DNA of 64,000 nucleotides from Parabacteroides sp900760525 (GCF_049860805.1 NZ_CP187555.1:1860001-1924000); one strand, 5' to 3'. Positions 25,446 to 34,400 are shown, counted from the first letter of the stretch. The notes: a model not told the origin generated them from the sequence alone. Translations and numbers: made by a program.

Positions 25446-26321
25446 ATGAGTAAATTTGTCAATCCTTTTTCGGACTACGGGTGGAAGTTGATTTTCGGGA
25501 GTGAATTAAGTAAAGATCTTATTATCAGTTTTCTCAATGAAGTTATCCAGCAAGAAGTGATAGTCGACATCACGTTTCGGAACGTCGAGATGCTCGGCCT
25601 GAAACAAGACCAGCGACGGGCTGTCTTCGATATCTTTTGTGAGAATGAAAAAGGCGAAGTGTTTATTGTCGAGATGCAGAAAAGCCGTCAGAAGTATTTC
25701 TCCGACAGAGTGTTATACTACGCTTCGTTTGCTATCCAGCAACAGACGATGATCGTAAAGGAAAAGTTGGAGAAGGAACCCGACGAGGCGGTTCGTAAGC
25801 GCTGGAACTACCAGATCAATAAAGTGTACGTCATTTGTGTCTTGAATTACATCATGGAACCGTCGTTGCCGGACAAATACCGCTGGGACATCGTCCGCAT
25901 GGATCGTGAGTTGAAGGTCCCGTTTAGTGAAACGCTTAATGAAATCTATCTTGAAATGCCGAAATTTGTATTACCTTTGCATGAGTGTGATACGCTTTAT
26001 AAGAAGTGGTTATATGTCTTAAACAACATCGAGATCATGGAACGATTACCCAAAGAACTGAACAATCAGATATTCCGGAAGCTGAAAAGCATCGTGGAGG
26101 TAGAGCGTATGACTCCCGACCAGCGCCTGGAATACGAATTGAGTCTTTCCGTCGAACGCGATCTCTCCGCCGCCCTCGATACCAGTTTTGAAGACGGGAT
26201 GGAGAAAGGCAAAGCGGAAGAACAGCGCCTTATTGCAGCCAATTTAAAGAAACAGGGAGTTAATATCGAAACGATAGCGCAATGCACCGGTTTGTCGGTA
26301 GAAGAAATTAGCGGTTTGTAA
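25446..26321 (+). CDS. Rpn/PD-(D/E)XK nuclease family transposase (PDDEXK_2)
   Basis: 291 residues. FVNPFSDYGWKLIFGSELSKD and the nuclease core RRAVFDIFCENEKGEVFIVEMQKS (D...ExQ pattern of PD-(D/E)XK) identify the PF12784/Rpn group, which Bacteroidales carry in many copies. The C-terminus has GMEKGKAEEQRLIAANLKKQGVNIETIAQCTGL, the usual helix-turn-helix-like tail. Members promote RecA-independent recombination in E. coli; the term transposase is historical and no terminal inverted repeats flank this copy. A good terminator follows. Confidence 0.85.
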   Translation: MSKFVNPFSDYGWKLIFGSELSKDLIISFLNEVIQQEVIVDITFRNVEMLGLKQDQRRAVFDIFCENEKGEVFIVEMQKSRQKYFSDRVLYYASFAIQQQTMIVKEKLEKEPDEAVRKRWNYQINKVYVICVLNYIMEPSLPDKYRWDIVRMDRELKVPFSETLNEIYLEMPKFVLPLHECDTLYKKWLYVLNNIEIMERLPKELNNQIFRKLKSIVEVERMTPDQRLEYELSLSVERDLSAALDTSFEDGMEKGKAEEQRLIAANLKKQGVNIETIAQCTGLSVEEISGL

Positions 26322-26345
26322 ATTTATCGATGCTTATCAATAAAG

Positions 26346-26386
26346 TCAGCCGGGTTGTTTAAAGATACAACAATCCGGCTGATTTT
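26346..26386 (+). terminator. Hairpin terminator after the PDDEXK gene
   Basis: TCAGCCGG (26346-26353) pairs with CCGGCTGA (26375-26382), extended by TTGT/ACAA inside, followed by TTTTGG. Confidence 0.75.
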
Positions 26387-26498
26387 GGTTTACCTATTGG
26401 CAGAAGTGAATTATCAATGCTGGTTTGCCGATGTCTCTTGCCAATGCTCTCTCGATACAGAGACAAAACCGGATGCCCTGCCTCTATCCCTCCTGTAT

Positions 26499-26906
26499 TT
26501 AAGACATTGTTTTGACTTCCTCCGCCAACAATTTGTCAAGATCGTCGATCTGATGATTAAAGAACTCCACTAATGCATTGATCATCCTTCCGTTTTGAGA
26601 CATAAAGGTGACGCTATCCATCAGTTGGGCAGTCAATTGATAGGCTTTTCGTTTGCTTACCATCTCATCCGGCTGTCGCATACAATAATAGGTAAAACTT
26701 CTAAAAAGGACAGGGATCAGGCGGTCCCAGGGCAACCGGAGATGCACCATCAGGCTTTTTATACATTGCAACTGGTGAAGGAGATAATCCAAATCTTCCT
26801 CATCGCTTTTGTTGGCAAACGCTTTCCGAATGCGACTGGCTTCTTCCTCGAAATAGATTTTTTGGATTGCTTCTTTCGGAAGTGTCGAGGTGTTTACTTC
26901 TTCCAT
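26499..26906 (-). CDS. Hypothetical protein, helical
   Basis: 135 residues from ATG 26906 (MEEVNTSTLPKEAIQ); an in-frame TTG at 26975 is a poor alternative. The protein is predicted almost wholly helical with charged segments (FEEEASRIRKAFANKSDEEDLDYLLHQL) and a LFRSFTYYCMRQPDEM stretch. I do not recognise a family. No clear promoter is seen upstream and the gene is isolated between a terminator and the divergent queuosine transporter. Confidence 0.55.
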   Translation of the reverse strand: MEEVNTSTLPKEAIQKIYFEEEASRIRKAFANKSDEEDLDYLLHQLQCIKSLMVHLRLPWDRLIPVLFRSFTYYCMRQPDEMVSKRKAYQLTAQLMDSVTFMSQNGRMINALVEFFNHQIDDLDKLLAEEVKTMS

Positions 26907-27154
26907 ATTAAATAAGGTATTAAAGTGGGGCGAAAATAGAACGGTCCCGCCTTTCCCGTTACTCAACACATCCAAGATGCTGGAGGCACATTAATACTCT
27001 CCACGGGGGTACGGAACCGCCTATGAAGAACGCTGCAGGCATAAAAATGCCCGCAACGAATCAGATGCAGGTTCACCGCATCTTGGATAATATGTTGAGT
27101 ACCGCAAATATAACTCTTTTCACGGATAAAACAATAAGAAAAGTAAAATATCAC

Positions 27155-27162
27155 TATCTTTG
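27155..27162 (+). promoter_or_regulatory. -7 box for the queuosine precursor transporter
   Basis: TATCTTTG; transcription from here gives a leader of about 65 nt that contains the whole preQ1-like aptamer. The sequence between 26907 and 27154 shows no gene. Confidence 0.65.
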
Positions 27163-27201
27163 CCCCCCGGAATGGCAAAGGCATTCCTTTACATTATTCA
27201 C

Positions 27202-27232
27202 CGAGTGCTTGATAAACCTCGTTAAAAACAAG
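27202..27232 (+). ncRNA. preQ1-I riboswitch, translational type
   Basis: CGAG (27202-27205) pairs with CTCG (27218-27221) to form P1; the loop TGCTTGATAAAC contains CTTG (27208-27211), which pairs with CAAG (27229-27232) across an A-rich tail TTAAAAA, giving the H-type pseudoknot. The C at 27217 just before the 3' P1 strand sits where preQ1 pairs in known class I aptamers, and the tail resembles that of the Thermoanaerobacter tengcongensis aptamer. The pseudoknot ends 4 nt before the ATG at 27237, so ligand should block ribosome access. Confidence 0.85.
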
Positions 27233-27236
27233 AAAT

Positions 27237-27923
27237 ATGCAGAAGACATCCACTGTAACCGTACCGTTTATGCTGTTAGGCATCCTGTTCAATATCTGCC
27301 TGGTAGCTTCCAACCTGTTAGAAACCAAAGTCGTCCAGGTATTCGGCATTACCGCCACTGCCGGACTGATCGTTTTCCCGATCTCGTATATCATCAATGA
27401 CTGCATAGCCGAAGTATGGGGATTCAAAAAAGCACGCCTGATTATCTGGAGCGGATTCGCTTCGAATTTCCTGGTAATCGGATTCGCACAATTAGCTGTT
27501 ATGCTGCCCGCCGCCCCTTTCTGGGAAGGCGAAAAAGGTTTTAACTTTGTGTTCGGGATGGCCCCGCGTATCGCCACAGCCAGCCTGATCGCTTTCTTGG
27601 TCGGCTCGTTCCTGAATGCTTATGTGATGAGTAAGATGAAAATTGCTTCGGCCGGAAAGCATTTTTCTTTACGGGCCATTGTCTCTACGTTGGTCGGCGA
27701 GAGTGCCGATTCGATGATCTTCTTCCCGATCGCTTTCGCCGGGCTGATACCGGTCGGTGAACTTTTCATCATGATCGGTACGCAGGCGGTGTTGAAATCA
27801 CTCTATGAAGTAATAATCCTTCCCGTCACCATCCGTGTAGTGAAATACATCAAGAAGGTAGACGGGAATGATGTGTATGACGTGGGAACATCATACAATA
27901 TATTGAAAGTAAAGGATCTTTAG
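27237..27923 (+). CDS. Queuosine precursor transporter (YhhQ/VUT family)
   Basis: 228 residues with six hydrophobic segments and the family marks TAGLIVFPISYIINDCIAEVWGFKKAR and LVGESADSMIFFPIAFAG. YhhQ proteins import 7-cyano/7-aminomethyl-7-deazaguanine or related precursors for tRNA queuosine. The preQ1-like riboswitch directly upstream independently supports the function. Its stop overlaps the end of the convergent lipoprotein gene by 4 bp. Confidence 0.92.
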   Translation: MQKTSTVTVPFMLLGILFNICLVASNLLETKVVQVFGITATAGLIVFPISYIINDCIAEVWGFKKARLIIWSGFASNFLVIGFAQLAVMLPAAPFWEGEKGFNFVFGMAPRIATASLIAFLVGSFLNAYVMSKMKIASAGKHFSLRAIVSTLVGESADSMIFFPIAFAGLIPVGELFIMIGTQAVLKSLYEVIILPVTIRVVKYIKKVDGNDVYDVGTSYNILKVKDL

Positions 27924-28885
27924 TTGACCGGAAAATCGAGAGATTCCGTCTTTTCATTCCAGTCTTTGACCTCGAAACCGTGTGAGGAACCTTCCTCCAC
28001 AAACAGGTCGCCCAGCGATATGCGCAAGACCAACCGTGTCCCTGCCGCCAGGGGACCGGCAAGCGGCTTGCGATAGACTTTCTCCTGTCCGTTCTTCAAA
28101 TTCAGAAGGATCGACAGTTCAGGCGCATCTCCGGAAGGGAATAACATCACGGTCGAATTGGCCGACATCGTAAGGCTGTCGCCCGATACGGTCAGCGGGA
28201 AAGCGACCGTTTTGCTGAAATCGGAAGGTTCAGCCGTATAATAATTCAGTTTGCCGGCAATACTGCTCACCAGGATGCGGCAAGAAGCGATGCTTGAATC
28301 CATAGTCGAGCCGTCGTAATTGAGGATAGTCACGCGCAGGCCGGCAACCGCTCTTTGCAGTGTCGCCTCCATCTTGTCCGTTCCGACATGAAGCGTTTGG
28401 ACAGCATGTACGAAGTCATAAACAGGGGTATAGGTGGTGTCGGAATAACTCTCTTTGCGAAGCGAATAAAACAACTCCGCCAGGTTAGCCCCTTGCCTCA
28501 GACCGGGTTCGGTCACCGAGCTTGCATCGTAGGTCGAATCAACCTGGCTATTCTTCAAAACACCCCAATAAAGGAAATTATAATCGCCCACCGGAAGGCG
28601 GACAGGAGACTGGATAGAGGTAGCTAAACCATTAACCACCGTATAGTTGGCATTAATCACACTGAGTTGTCCGTTCTTATTATAATTACCGATATAGATG
28701 GAAGTATCCGGCATACAAGGATAGACCATCAATCCCCCGGTAAATGCAGTAGTCGAAGAGACGGCCATGTTCAACAATTCCGGCGAAACGAGTTCTTCAG
28801 TATTCGGAATCTTATCATCATCGTCTTTGGAGCAACTGCCGAACAAAGCGGAGGCGGCAAGTACCGTTAGCATTAACTTATTCAT
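27920..28885 (-). CDS. FimB/Mfa2-like lipoprotein
   Basis: 321 residues from ATG 28885, chosen because it directly begins a lipoprotein signal (MNKLMLTVLAASALFGSCSKDDDD); upstream in-frame codons would bury it. The body is a beta-rich two-domain protein (GDYNFLYWGV, VAGLRVTILNYDG, SANSTVMLFPSGD, GTRLVLRISLGDLF, ending EVKDWNEKTESLDFPVN) typical of Bacteroidales fimbrial anchor or DUF5119/Mfa2-like lipoproteins. It is not next to other fimbrial genes. The C-terminal DW..... segment is common in fimbrillin-like proteins. Exact subfamily uncertain. Confidence 0.65.
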   Translation of the reverse strand: MNKLMLTVLAASALFGSCSKDDDDKIPNTEELVSPELLNMAVSSTTAFTGGLMVYPCMPDTSIYIGNYNKNGQLSVINANYTVVNGLATSIQSPVRLPVGDYNFLYWGVLKNSQVDSTYDASSVTEPGLRQGANLAELFYSLRKESYSDTTYTPVYDFVHAVQTLHVGTDKMEATLQRAVAGLRVTILNYDGSTMDSSIASCRILVSSIAGKLNYYTAEPSDFSKTVAFPLTVSGDSLTMSANSTVMLFPSGDAPELSILLNLKNGQEKVYRKPLAGPLAAGTRLVLRISLGDLFVEEGSSHGFEVKDWNEKTESLDFPVN

Positions 28886-28956
28886 AACTACCATTATTTG
28901 TTTCGTTTTTTGTCTAATGAAAACAAACAACGGCCGATATGGTTGTCCGAAATAAG

Positions 28957-29574
28957 TTAATTAACAAACAGATGAGACCAGTCTTCGCGAGGTTGGGGCG
29001 TATAGGTGTGGAAACCCAGCGACTCGGCCGTGCGGCAGTTGGGGACGGCATCGTCTATAAATAAGGTTTCTTCGGGGCGGATGCCGGCGTTTTGCAGGAC
29101 ATATTCGAAAATATCGGCATCAGGTTTCAGCATGTGGAGCCGGTAGGAAAGATAGATATGATTGAAAAAGTCGGAAGCATGATGGCCTTTATAGGAGAAA
29201 CAGGTCTTTTCGGACCAGTCCCAATGAATCTCGTTAGTATTGCTGAGCAGCATCGTATTGTAACGCTTCCTCAGGTCGAGCAGAAGATCCAGCTTATAAT
29301 CCGGCACATCATCGAGCATGGCGATCCAGGCGGCATCGATCTGCTCGTCCGTCAACGGTTGCCGCGTCAAATGGCGGATGCCGTCGCGGAACTCGGCGGT
29401 CGTTATGGAACCGAGCTCTATCTTCATAAAGAGATCTTTATGCTGGTAGTTGTTGACAATCTGCTCGCGTATATCGGCCACTCCCAAACTCTCGAACGCT
29501 TCAATACACCGGTTACGGGTGAGGTTGATAATCACGCCGCCGAAATCTATAACCAAATTCTTAATGCCTTCCAT
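28957..29574 (-). CDS. HAD-IA family phosphatase (YihX-like)
   Basis: 205 residues. Motif I is VIDFGGVI, in which the nucleophile Asp is present but the second Asp is replaced, as in the YihX/DxG(N/G)V group; motif II LLSNTNE, motif III lysine in HMLKPDADIFEYVL, motif IV LFIDDAVPNC. YihX dephosphorylates alpha-D-glucose 1-phosphate; substrate here unproven. It starts 28 bp after potD, so it may be the last gene of the polyamine operon. Confidence 0.85.
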   Translation of the reverse strand: MEGIKNLVIDFGGVIINLTRNRCIEAFESLGVADIREQIVNNYQHKDLFMKIELGSITTAEFRDGIRHLTRQPLTDEQIDAAWIAMLDDVPDYKLDLLLDLRKRYNTMLLSNTNEIHWDWSEKTCFSYKGHHASDFFNHIYLSYRLHMLKPDADIFEYVLQNAGIRPEETLFIDDAVPNCRTAESLGFHTYTPQPREDWSHLFVN

Positions 29575-29602
29575 TTATTTAATTGAAAATTTATGATTCC
29601 AA

Positions 29603-30940
29603 CTATTTACGTTTCCAGCGGCGGCGACGTCTGTGATGCCGTTGCTGCTGTTTATATTCACGTATCCGGCGATACACGAGCCAAACAAATAACACTCCGA
29701 ATACGGCAAAAATCAACAAGACGATTCCGGTATTCAGGTTATCGCCTTTCACGCGGCTCCACATCTCGAGGACCAGTTCCGTCCGGTCTCCGAAATCGCG
29801 GATCATGGCACAACGTTCCACTACCTTGCGGTCGGGATATTGCACCGGATTGATCCGGAGGCTATCCGCACCGGGACCGAAGAAATAGCTCAGGTCGGAA
29901 ACCTCCCCGATCGCCGGGTCGATCTTGGCCTCCATTATTTCGGGAGTCGCGATGGCACTGACGTAGCCGATCGCATCCATATTCCGCAAAGCGATGTCCG
30001 GACGGCAAAGATAGTCCATGAAATAGCTGGCGGCCTTTACGTTACGGGCATATTTCGGGATCGCCCAGCCATCATACCAGATATTGCTGCCTTCGCGGGG
30101 CACTTCGTAGTCCAGCTCCACCCCGACGGTCTCCGCTTCGTCCATTGCCCAGACCGCATCGCCGCTCCAGGTAAAATTAAGCCACGCTTTGCCTTTCGTC
30201 ATCATCTCCTTGCCAAAATCGGCTTCCCAACCGGCAATGTTGGGTTTCATCTTCTTCAGGTATTCTTCGGCAAGGGCGATGGCTTCAGGGGAATTATCGT
30301 TCATCAGTTGTTCGACGGTCACGGTTCCGTCCGCCAGTTCCTTCGCATGGGCATAGATAATAGCCGTACCGTAGGCATCGCGATAACTGTCTTTCATCAG
30401 GATCTTATTCCTGAACTCAGGGTCCCAAAGGCATTCCCAACTTTTGACCGTATCTCCGGAAACGAACTTCTTATTATAAAGAATACCTGCCGTACCCCAC
30501 ATATAGGGAACGACATAATCGGTCGTTTTCCGTCCCGGCTGGCTCAGTTTGTTCAGTTGTTGCTGAATATAGGGAGAGACATTGTGCAGGTAATCCGGCG
30601 TCTTTCCGAAATTCCGGTCTATCGGGAGAAGGAGGTTTTTCTTCAACATCCGTTCGATGATGTATTCGGACGGACAGATCAGGTCGAAATCCTCATGCCC
30701 GCGTTCGATCTTGGTGAGCATGATTTCGTTGATATCGAACACTTGGTAGATGATCCGGATATCTTCGCCGGTCTGTTCCTTGTACCAGGCGGGAAATTCG
30801 GCCAGAACATCCTCGTCGATATAATCTCCCCAGTTATAGACTTTCAGAATATGGCTACGCTCCTCATCCGTACGTCCGCATGAGGACATCAGGCCCAGAA
30901 GGAGCATACAACCTGCTATTATTGTAATCAGTTTATTCAT
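29603..30940 (-). CDS. potD: Spermidine/putrescine-binding lipoprotein with C-terminal membrane segment
   Basis: 445 residues. A lipobox at residues 18-21 (MSSC) anchors it; the PotD fold is shown by LKVYNWGDYIDEDVLAEF, DLICPSEYIIERM, VPYMWGTAGILYN, WLNFTWSGDAVWAM and NIWYDGWAIPKYA. It captures polyamine for the PotABC permease. Unusually for PotD, after the binding domain there is a membrane helix (TGIVLLIFAVFGVLFVWLVY, about 401-420) and a tail dense in Arg/Lys/His to the end. So it could be held at both ends. It lies 16 bp after potC. Confidence 0.88.
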   Translation of the reverse strand: MNKLITIIAGCMLLLGLMSSCGRTDEERSHILKVYNWGDYIDEDVLAEFPAWYKEQTGEDIRIIYQVFDINEIMLTKIERGHEDFDLICPSEYIIERMLKKNLLLPIDRNFGKTPDYLHNVSPYIQQQLNKLSQPGRKTTDYVVPYMWGTAGILYNKKFVSGDTVKSWECLWDPEFRNKILMKDSYRDAYGTAIIYAHAKELADGTVTVEQLMNDNSPEAIALAEEYLKKMKPNIAGWEADFGKEMMTKGKAWLNFTWSGDAVWAMDEAETVGVELDYEVPREGSNIWYDGWAIPKYARNVKAASYFMDYLCRPDIALRNMDAIGYVSAIATPEIMEAKIDPAIGEVSDLSYFFGPGADSLRINPVQYPDRKVVERCAMIRDFGDRTELVLEMWSRVKGDNLNTGIVLLIFAVFGVLFVWLVYRRIREYKQQQRHHRRRRRWKRK

Positions 30941-30956
30941 TTCCTGCTTCTCTTCA

Positions 30957-31745
30957 TTAGCTTTTGGACTTCTCCGCCCGTTTATTAATCACGATCAGAA
31001 GGACAAGCACCGTCACGAAGATGATGGTCGACAGCGGACGCAATTCCGGCGTCAGCCCTCCCTTGCGGGCATCCGCATAAATAAAGGTCGAAAGGGTTTC
31101 CAGCCCCTCGTTGCCGATCGTAAAGATGGTAACGGCAAAATCATCGATCGAAAGCGTGAATGCAAGTATAAAGCCGCTGATCATTCCGGGACGGATCTCC
31201 GGCAGGATCACCTTACGTAACGCCTGGAAAGGAGTCGCCCCGAGATCGAGCGCCGCTTCATACACATTCTGGTTCATCTTTTTCAAGCGGGGCATCACGC
31301 TCAGTACCACGTAGGGCGTACAGAATGTAATATGCGCCAGCACGACCGTCGTGAATCCCTGCGAAACGCCAAAACTTACGAACAGCAGGAAAAGAGACAC
31401 ACCCGTAATAATATCGGCATTCATCATCGGGATCGCATTGGCAAAATTCATCACCTGGCGCGTCCTCGACCGCAGGTTGAAAATGCCGATCGCCGCAATG
31501 CTGCCTAAGAGCGTGGAGACGGTTGCCGCAATCATCGCAATGGCGAACGTATTCCACAATGCACTGACCAACGAACGCTGCACGCCTCCGTTAAACAGCG
31601 AACTATACAGTTTGGTTGAGAATCCCGTCCAGTTCCCCAGCACTTTCGCTTCGGTAAACGAGAAAATCATAATAATCAGAATCGGGGAATAGAGCAGTGC
31701 CAACAGCAGCCACAGGTATCCTTTTGCCATCCATTTCGCCATCAT
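30957..31745 (-). CDS. potC: Spermidine/putrescine ABC transporter permease PotC
   Basis: 262 residues, six membrane segments, with the permease EAA loop YEAALDLGATPFQALRKVILPEIRPGMISG that docks to the ATPase. The N-terminus MMAKWMAKGYLWLLLALLYSPILIIMIFSF and SIDDFAVTIFTIG are typical of PotC. It overlaps the potB stop (ATGATGA), indicating coupling. Works with PotA, PotB and PotD to import polyamines. Confidence 0.9.
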   Translation of the reverse strand: MMAKWMAKGYLWLLLALLYSPILIIMIFSFTEAKVLGNWTGFSTKLYSSLFNGGVQRSLVSALWNTFAIAMIAATVSTLLGSIAAIGIFNLRSRTRQVMNFANAIPMMNADIITGVSLFLLFVSFGVSQGFTTVVLAHITFCTPYVVLSVMPRLKKMNQNVYEAALDLGATPFQALRKVILPEIRPGMISGFILAFTLSIDDFAVTIFTIGNEGLETLSTFIYADARKGGLTPELRPLSTIIFVTVLVLLIVINKRAEKSKS

Positions 31746-32515
31746 ATCACACCCCCTCCTTCATTTGAAGCGTTGTCCTCTTCATTCGTAAAGAGGATGG
31801 TAACGCCGATCAGCAACAACATGATCAGGGAAAGCGCCGCGCCATAGTTCCACATACCGTTATAGATGTTTTCCTGCACGGTCGTACCGAACAGTTTGAT
31901 ATTATTCATCGTCAGCAACTCGGCAATGGCAAAAGTGGAAACCGTCGGCATGAAAACCATTACGATCCCGCTCATCACGCCGGGCATGGAAAGAGGCAGG
32001 ATCGTCTTCATAAAAACCTGGAACGGGTTTGCCCCCAGATCCTGGGCGGCTTCGATCAGGCTGCGATCCATCTTCTGCAACGTATTATAAATCGGATAAA
32101 TCATGAACGGAAGGAAGTTATACACCATACCGAAGACCAGCGCCCCCTCTCCCAACGGCAGGTTCAGAAAATCGAACAAGGCCACCGTAGCCAGCGTACG
32201 GATCAGGATGTTCACCCACATCGGGAGGATAAACAGTACGACCATCGTACGCGAGGTGTTAAAACGCTCATGGCTCAGGATATAAGCTGCCGGATAACCC
32301 AGGATAAGACAGACCAGCGTCGTGATAATCGCAATCCCGATCGAATAGACGAATGTGTTCATCGCCTCGGGATGCATCATGAACTTACGGAAATTAGCAA
32401 ACGTGAACGCTCCGTCGGCATCAGTAAAGGCATAAAGCACGATCAACAACAGGGGCATCACCACAAAGACAGCCAAAAACAGAGCATAAGGAATCGTCCA
32501 GTTCCTGCGCCGCAT
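31742..32515 (-). CDS. potB: Spermidine/putrescine ABC transporter permease PotB
   Basis: 257 residues from ATG 32515, 17 bp after the potA stop; an upstream extension would overlap potA and add a non-family N-terminus. Six membrane segments and the EAA loop IEAAQDLGANPFQVFMKTILPLSMPGVMSG define the family. It forms the inner-membrane channel with PotC. Confidence 0.9.
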   Translation of the reverse strand: MRRRNWTIPYALFLAVFVVMPLLLIVLYAFTDADGAFTFANFRKFMMHPEAMNTFVYSIGIAIITTLVCLILGYPAAYILSHERFNTSRTMVVLFILPMWVNILIRTLATVALFDFLNLPLGEGALVFGMVYNFLPFMIYPIYNTLQKMDRSLIEAAQDLGANPFQVFMKTILPLSMPGVMSGIVMVFMPTVSTFAIAELLTMNNIKLFGTTVQENIYNGMWNYGAALSLIMLLLIGVTILFTNEEDNASNEGGGVI

Positions 32516-32531
32516 AAAAAAAGCCGAGATC

Positions 32532-33938
32532 TTATTTATCACTTCCTTCCTTTTTAGTTGATTGAACAATCCGTATATCCCCGGGAGCGATCGTAATACC
32601 GACCCGGTCGCCGTCGTCCCAAACATCGTTCGTGTCGACAAAGATATCTTCGTCCCAGTCGGTAAACACCGTCAGATGGTAATGGTTGCCTTTATAGAGG
32701 ATAAATTTCACTTCTCCGGTCAGGCGACCGTCTTCTTCGTTGTCTTCCAAGACGACGCGGTCAAAGTCCACTTCGACCTGCACGGGCGTTTCCGGCTCTA
32801 TACCGGACACCTCGCCGCACTCGAACGTACAGCCCAAAAATTCCACATGCGTGGCGTCGACCATCTTTCCTTCGAACGTATTGCAGATGCGTTCCTTTTT
32901 CATCACGTGGATATCGAACGGTTTGACCAGCAAACCGACTTCCTGCCCGGCCTCGAAACAATGGTAGTCCTGCACCATGAACTCATAGCCTTCGGGCGTC
33001 TGCACCATCATTTCGTAGTGAACGCCTTTGAAAATGGAGGACGTAACCGTCCCGGTCAGCATGGCGGCTTCCGACGGCTCGAAAATATAAATATCTTCCG
33101 GGCGGAGCACGACATCCACCGGGGCCTGTTCGCCGAAACCTTCGTCCACACATTCGAACTCATGCCCGGCAAAAAACACCGCTTTATCTTTGATCATCAG
33201 CCCGTTCAGGATGTTGCTTTCGCCGATGAAGTCGGCGACAAACGAGTTGATCGGTTCGTTGTAGATGTCGATAGGCGTCCCGATCTGCTGGATCTTCCCC
33301 TCGCTCATCACGACGATCGTGTCGCTCAGGGTAAGAGCTTCCTCCTGATCGTGGGTGACATAGATAAAGGTAATTCCGAGGGATTTATGCATCTCTTTCA
33401 ACTCCATCTGCATATCTTTGCGCATCTTGAGATCGAGGGCCGCCAGCGGTTCATCGAGCAGGAGCACCTCCGGTTCGTTCACGATAGCCCTGGCAATGGC
33501 AACGCGTTGTTGTTGGCCACCGGAAAGAGAGTCCACATCACGATATTCATAATCGGTCATTCCCACCATCTTGAGGGCTTGTTTCACCTTTTTCTCGATA
33601 ACGGCCGCCGGGAGTTTTTTCAGCTTCAGGCCGAAAGCGATATTGTTGAATACATTCAGATGGGGGAACAGGGCGTATTTCTGAAATACGGTATTGACCG
33701 GACGTTTATGAGGAGGCGTTTGCGTGATTTCCTTTCCCGCAATGGTTATGACACCCTCAGAAGCAGTCTGGAATCCGGCTATCAGGCGCAACAGTGTCGT
33801 CTTCCCGCAACCGGACGGCCCCAGAATGGTTACAAACTCGCCCTTGCGGACAGACAAATTCACATCATCCAATACGGCCTTGTCTCCAAAGAATTTAGAC
33901 ACATGCTCCACACCGATGATGCAGTCAGATTTTTGCAT
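32532..33938 (-). CDS. potA: Spermidine/putrescine ABC transporter ATPase PotA
   Basis: 468 residues from ATG 33938; an in-frame TTG at 33959 is less likely. Walker A GPSGCGKTTL, signature LSGGQQQRVAIARA, Walker B VLLLDEPLAAL and the H-loop YVTHDQEEAL are complete. The C-terminal region (from about 240) is longer than in E. coli PotA (378 residues) and holds what look like two TOBE-like modules, e.g. LTGTVTSSIFKGVHYEMMVQ and LTGEVKFILYKGNHYHLTVF, a visible internal repeat. It powers polyamine import. Confidence 0.92.
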   Translation of the reverse strand: MQKSDCIIGVEHVSKFFGDKAVLDDVNLSVRKGEFVTILGPSGCGKTTLLRLIAGFQTASEGVITIAGKEITQTPPHKRPVNTVFQKYALFPHLNVFNNIAFGLKLKKLPAAVIEKKVKQALKMVGMTDYEYRDVDSLSGGQQQRVAIARAIVNEPEVLLLDEPLAALDLKMRKDMQMELKEMHKSLGITFIYVTHDQEEALTLSDTIVVMSEGKIQQIGTPIDIYNEPINSFVADFIGESNILNGLMIKDKAVFFAGHEFECVDEGFGEQAPVDVVLRPEDIYIFEPSEAAMLTGTVTSSIFKGVHYEMMVQTPEGYEFMVQDYHCFEAGQEVGLLVKPFDIHVMKKERICNTFEGKMVDATHVEFLGCTFECGEVSGIEPETPVQVEVDFDRVVLEDNEEDGRLTGEVKFILYKGNHYHLTVFTDWDEDIFVDTNDVWDDGDRVGITIAPGDIRIVQSTKKEGSDK

Positions 33939-34002
33939 AGACAGATTTCCCTTTACCAATACTGATTAAACATATTTCCGCTTCTTCACGTAAAAAGCGG
34001 CA

Positions 34003-34010
34003 CAAAGGTA
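34003..34010 (-). promoter_or_regulatory. -7 box for the pot operon
   Basis: TACCTTTG on the minus strand, 65 bp before the potA ATG. The palindromic array at 34139-34252 lies a further 129 bp upstream. Confidence 0.55.
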
Positions 34011-34138
34011 ATAATTAATTGATAATAAAGAGTTGAAAATGGAAAATTACTAGGGCAACCGCACCAAATCCAGCAGTAACAATTCTTTATTTCTATGGAG
34101 AGAAAAAAACGTTTTTGTCCCGAATAATTCTTTCTTAA

Positions 34139-34252
34139 GTGCCTGCTAATTCTGTAATCGGTGTCAGTGATTTTATAATCAGTGGTTGTGATTATATAAT
34201 TGCTGGCACTGATTTTATAATCACTGGCACTGATTACAGAATTGACAGGCAC
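34139..34252. repeat. 114-bp imperfect palindrome of 21-bp palindromic units
   Basis: GTGCCTG (34139-34145) and CAGGCAC (34246-34252) bound a block of five units such as TGATTttatAATCA, spaced 21-22 bp. Both arms of the block are imperfect reverse complements, so the whole can form a cruciform. It reads open on both strands with a 7-residue periodicity, which is a by-product of the 21-bp period. It lies between the divergent pot operon and a propeller gene; the rest of 34011-34400 shows nothing else. Confidence 0.8.
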
Positions 34253-34400
34253 TCCGATGTTTTTTATGCCTATGTAGATAAGTTTTCTTGTAGCAGGGAT
34301 AGATTATTCCTTATATTATGTAGTCCATAAGATCGTATCGCTTAAAAATAAATTTGGTGCGGTCCGCCCTATCCATATCCGATAAATCATATTATTTATG

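Noticed and set aside
25446..26321. Insertion sequence around the PDDEXK transposase-family gene
   Set aside because: No terminal inverted repeats or target duplications are visible; the gene has a normal terminator and family members are usually stand-alone.
29840..30883. Open frame of 347 codons on the plus strand
   Set aside because: Antisense shadow of potD with no recognisable domain.
32562..33965. Long open frame of 467 codons on the plus strand
   Set aside because: It is antisense to potA along its length, which has complete ABC ATPase motifs; the antisense frame has none.
33986..34330. Two overlapping open frames on opposite strands with 7-residue repeats
   Set aside because: They are the translation of a 21-bp palindromic array; the periodicity comes from DNA repeats, and both strands are open for that reason alone.
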